Assembly: GCA_015056765.1 (NCBI GenBank)
Contig: SVFQ01000011.1
Span: 27,679 to 91,678, forward strand
Length of the DNA: 64,000 nt
Reading direction: 5' to 3'
Source: Lachnospiraceae bacterium
Lineage (GTDB): Bacteria; Bacillota; Clostridia; Lachnospirales; Lachnospiraceae
Of this stretch, positions 62,466 to 64,000 are shown piece after piece (position 1 is the stretch's first letter; every line of letters begins with the position of its first letter). The notes under the pieces were generated by a model, which made no database searches, was not told the origin of the DNA, and saw only the letters and a list, made by a program, of their open reading frames with translations. A program made the translations under genes and the position numbers.

Positions 62466-64000
62466 ATGAACAAAGAAACTGTAATCGTCCTGGATTTTGG
62501 AGGACAGTACAATCAGCTGGTAGCTCGCCGTGTGCGTGAGCAAAATGTGTACTGTGAGATTTATTCTTACAAGACACCTCTTGAAGAAATCAAAGCAAAG
62601 AACCCGAAGGGTATCATCCTGACAGGTGGTCCTGCAAGCTGCTATGAAGAAGGTGCAGCTTCTTGCGATAAGGAACTTTTTGAAATGGGAGTTCCTGTTT
62701 TAGGACTTTGCTACGGAGCACAGCTTATGATGCATGTGCTGGGTGGAAAGGTAGAGAAGGCTCCGGTTCGTGAGTACGGCAAGACAGAGCTTGAACTGGA
62801 TACAACCAGCGCATTATTCAAAGGTATTCCGGCACATACTATTTGCTGGATGAGTCATTTCGATTACATCAGCGAGATTGCACCAGGGTTCCATGCCATT
62901 GCACACACGGATAACTGTCCATATGCAGCAGTAGCAAACGAAGCTCAGAATTTATATGGTTTCCAGTACCATCCGGAGGTATTACATACACCGGAAGGCA
63001 GTAATATGCTTCGCAATTTCCTCTATGAAGTATGTCACTGTGCAGGAGATTGGCGCATGGATGCATTTGTAGAGCATACAATTCAGGAAATCCGTGGCCG
63101 TGTAGGCGATGGCAAGGTACTACTTGCTTTATCCGGTGGCGTGGATTCTTCTGTACTGGCTGCACTTTTGGCCAAAGCAATCGGCAAGCAGCTGACCTGT
63201 GTATTCGTAGATCATGGTCTTCTTCGCAAAAATGAAGGTGATGAAGTAGAGGGTGTATTTGGACCAAAGGGAAGCTTCGATATCAACTTCATTCGTGTCA
63301 ATGCACAAGATAGATACTACGGAAAACTTGCCGGAGTAGAAGAACCGGAAAGAAAACGTAAAATCATTGGCGAGGAATTCATCCGTGTCTTTGAAGAAGA
63401 AGCAAAGAAAATCGGTAAGGTAGATTTCTTGGCACAGGGTACCATCTATCCTGACGTAGTAGAGTCTGGACTTGGCGGTGAATCTGCAGTCATCAAGTCT
63501 CACCACAATGTAGGTGGTCTTCCTGACTATGTAGATTTCAAAGAAATCATCGAGCCACTTCGAAACCTCTTTAAAGACGAAGTGCGTAAAGTCGGTTTAG
63601 AACTTGGATTACCGGAGTATCTGGTATTCCGTCAGCCATTCCCGGGACCGGGACTTGGTATCCGCATCATCGGTGAAGTCACAGCAGAAAAGGTGCGTAT
63701 CGTACAGGATGCAGACTTTATCTACCGCGAAGAAGTAGCGGCAGCAGGACTGAAGAAACTTCCGGATCAGTACTTCGCAGCTTTAACCAATATGCGTTCT
63801 GTTGGTGTCATGGGTGATGAAAGAACCTACGATTATGCAGTAGTTCTTAGAGCTGTTGAGACTGTCGATTTCATGACAGCCGAAGCATCGGAGATTCCAT
63901 TTGAGGTGCTTCAGAAAGTTATGAGCCGCATCATCAATGAAGTAAAAGGTGTCAATCGTGTATTCTACGATCTGACTTCCAAACCACCGGGAACTGTGGA
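62466..64000 (+). CDS. guaA: GMP synthase (glutamine-hydrolysing), cut by the window end
   Basis: GuaA converts XMP to GMP with ATP and glutamine. The glutaminase domain has LTGGPASCY, catalytic Cys82 in GLCYGAQ and YHPEV. The ATP pyrophosphatase domain has the P-loop [14 protein letters not shown] and [15 protein letters not shown]. The dimerisation domain has [16 protein letters not shown] and ends in [11 protein letters not shown]. The frame is open to base 64000, 511 codons in, and the family normally ends about two residues after this point, so only the last codons and the stop are missing. GAGGAG precedes ATG 62466. Confidence 0.95.
   Translation, partial: MNKETVIVLDFGGQYNQLVARRVREQNVYCEIYSYKTPLEEIKAKNPKGIILTGGPASCYEEGAASCDKELFEMGVPVLGLCYGAQLMMHVLGGKVEKAPVREYGKTELELDTTSALFKGIPAHTICWMSHFDYISEIAPGFHAIAHTDNCPYAAVANEAQNLYGFQYHPEVLHTPEGSNMLRNFLYEVCHCAGDWRMDAFVEHTIQEIRGRVGDGKVLLALSGGVDSSVLAALLAKAIGKQLTCVFVDHGLLRKNEGDEVEGVFGPKGSFDINFIRVNAQDRYYGKLAGVEEPERKRKIIGEEFIRVFEEEAKKIGKVDFLAQGTIYPDVVESGLGGESAVIKSHHNVGGLPDYVDFKEIIEPLRNLFKDEVRKVGLELGLPEYLVFRQPFPGPGLGIRIIGEVTAEKVRIVQDADFIYREEVAAAGLKKLPDQYFAALTNMRSVGVMGDERTYDYAVVLRAVETVDFMTAEASEIPFEVLQKVMSRIINEVKGVNRVFYDLTSKPPGTV

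Noticed and set aside
1..64000. CRISPR arrays, insertion sequences, prophage, tRNA and rRNA genes
   Set aside because: No regularly spaced repeats, transposase or integrase motifs, or tRNA/rRNA signatures were found by reading.

Overview
The window looks like the chromosome of a motile, plant-polysaccharide-using member of the Lachnospiraceae (Clostridia, Bacillota). The signs are a glgC/glgD pair, a DnaD plus DnaC/DnaI-type primosome, SpoVG, PyrK with type 1B PyrD, a T-box in front of a long type-2-like IleRS, LplABC-type sugar importers lacking their own ATPase, strong AGGAGG-type ribosome binding sites and a SigD-like flagellar-class promoter. No rRNA, tRNA, insertion sequence, phage gene or CRISPR array was seen. 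Gene order is compact and operonic, and nothing suggests a recent island.

Layout. 1-6212: tail of a GHKL sensor kinase, then a GH3 glycosidase, a GtrA-like membrane protein and a second GH3 enzyme with swapped domains and membrane anchors. 6240-12657: an arabinoside locus with a LacI-type regulator, a lipoprotein binding protein, two permeases and a GH51 arabinofuranosidase, with three matching operator-like sites. 12678-17616 (minus strand): murC, then dnaD, dnaC and prs. A cluster of DnaA-box-like 9-mers precedes dnaD. 17750-24830: glgC, glgD, spoVG, pth, mfd. 24878-31912: a nucleoside uptake and salvage operon (BMP lipoprotein, ABC ATPase, two permeases, deoC, tdk) and a divergent DegV protein. 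31935-41719: T-box, ileS, glycogen phosphorylase, hflX and an aconitase-family hydratase. 41740-46039: three poorly known genes, namely a GH9-derived lipoprotein that has lost its catalytic segments, an EF-hand protein with a SigD-like promoter and an attenuator-like leader, and a lipoprotein with Asp-rich loops. 46049-52429: plsC, then pyrC-pyrK-pyrD-ispE-GntR-DUF1934 and a small membrane protein. 52525-57282: an FKBP/trigger-factor-like lipoprotein, asnS, an NlpC/P60 hydrolase and a transglutaminase-fold protein whose catalytic Cys is Gly. 57286-62376: a five-gene unit (VTC domain, DUF4956, Cthe_2159-like beta-helix lipoprotein, response regulator, sensor kinase) with an 11-bp tandem repeat at its promoter. 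62384-64000: guaA, cut off by the window edge.

How the parts fit. GH3, GH51 and the sugar importer feed hexoses and pentoses into metabolism, and GlgC/GlgD/GlgP store and release glycogen. The nucleoside operon and the pyr and guaA genes cover salvage and synthesis of nucleotides. The best candidates for undescribed biology are the VTC-DUF4956-beta-helix-two-component unit, the predicted pseudoenzymes (GH9-like and transglutaminase-like), the EF-hand gene with its leader, and the DnaA-box-like cluster before the helicase-loader operon. All assignments come from reading the sequence and recalling families. No database search was run.
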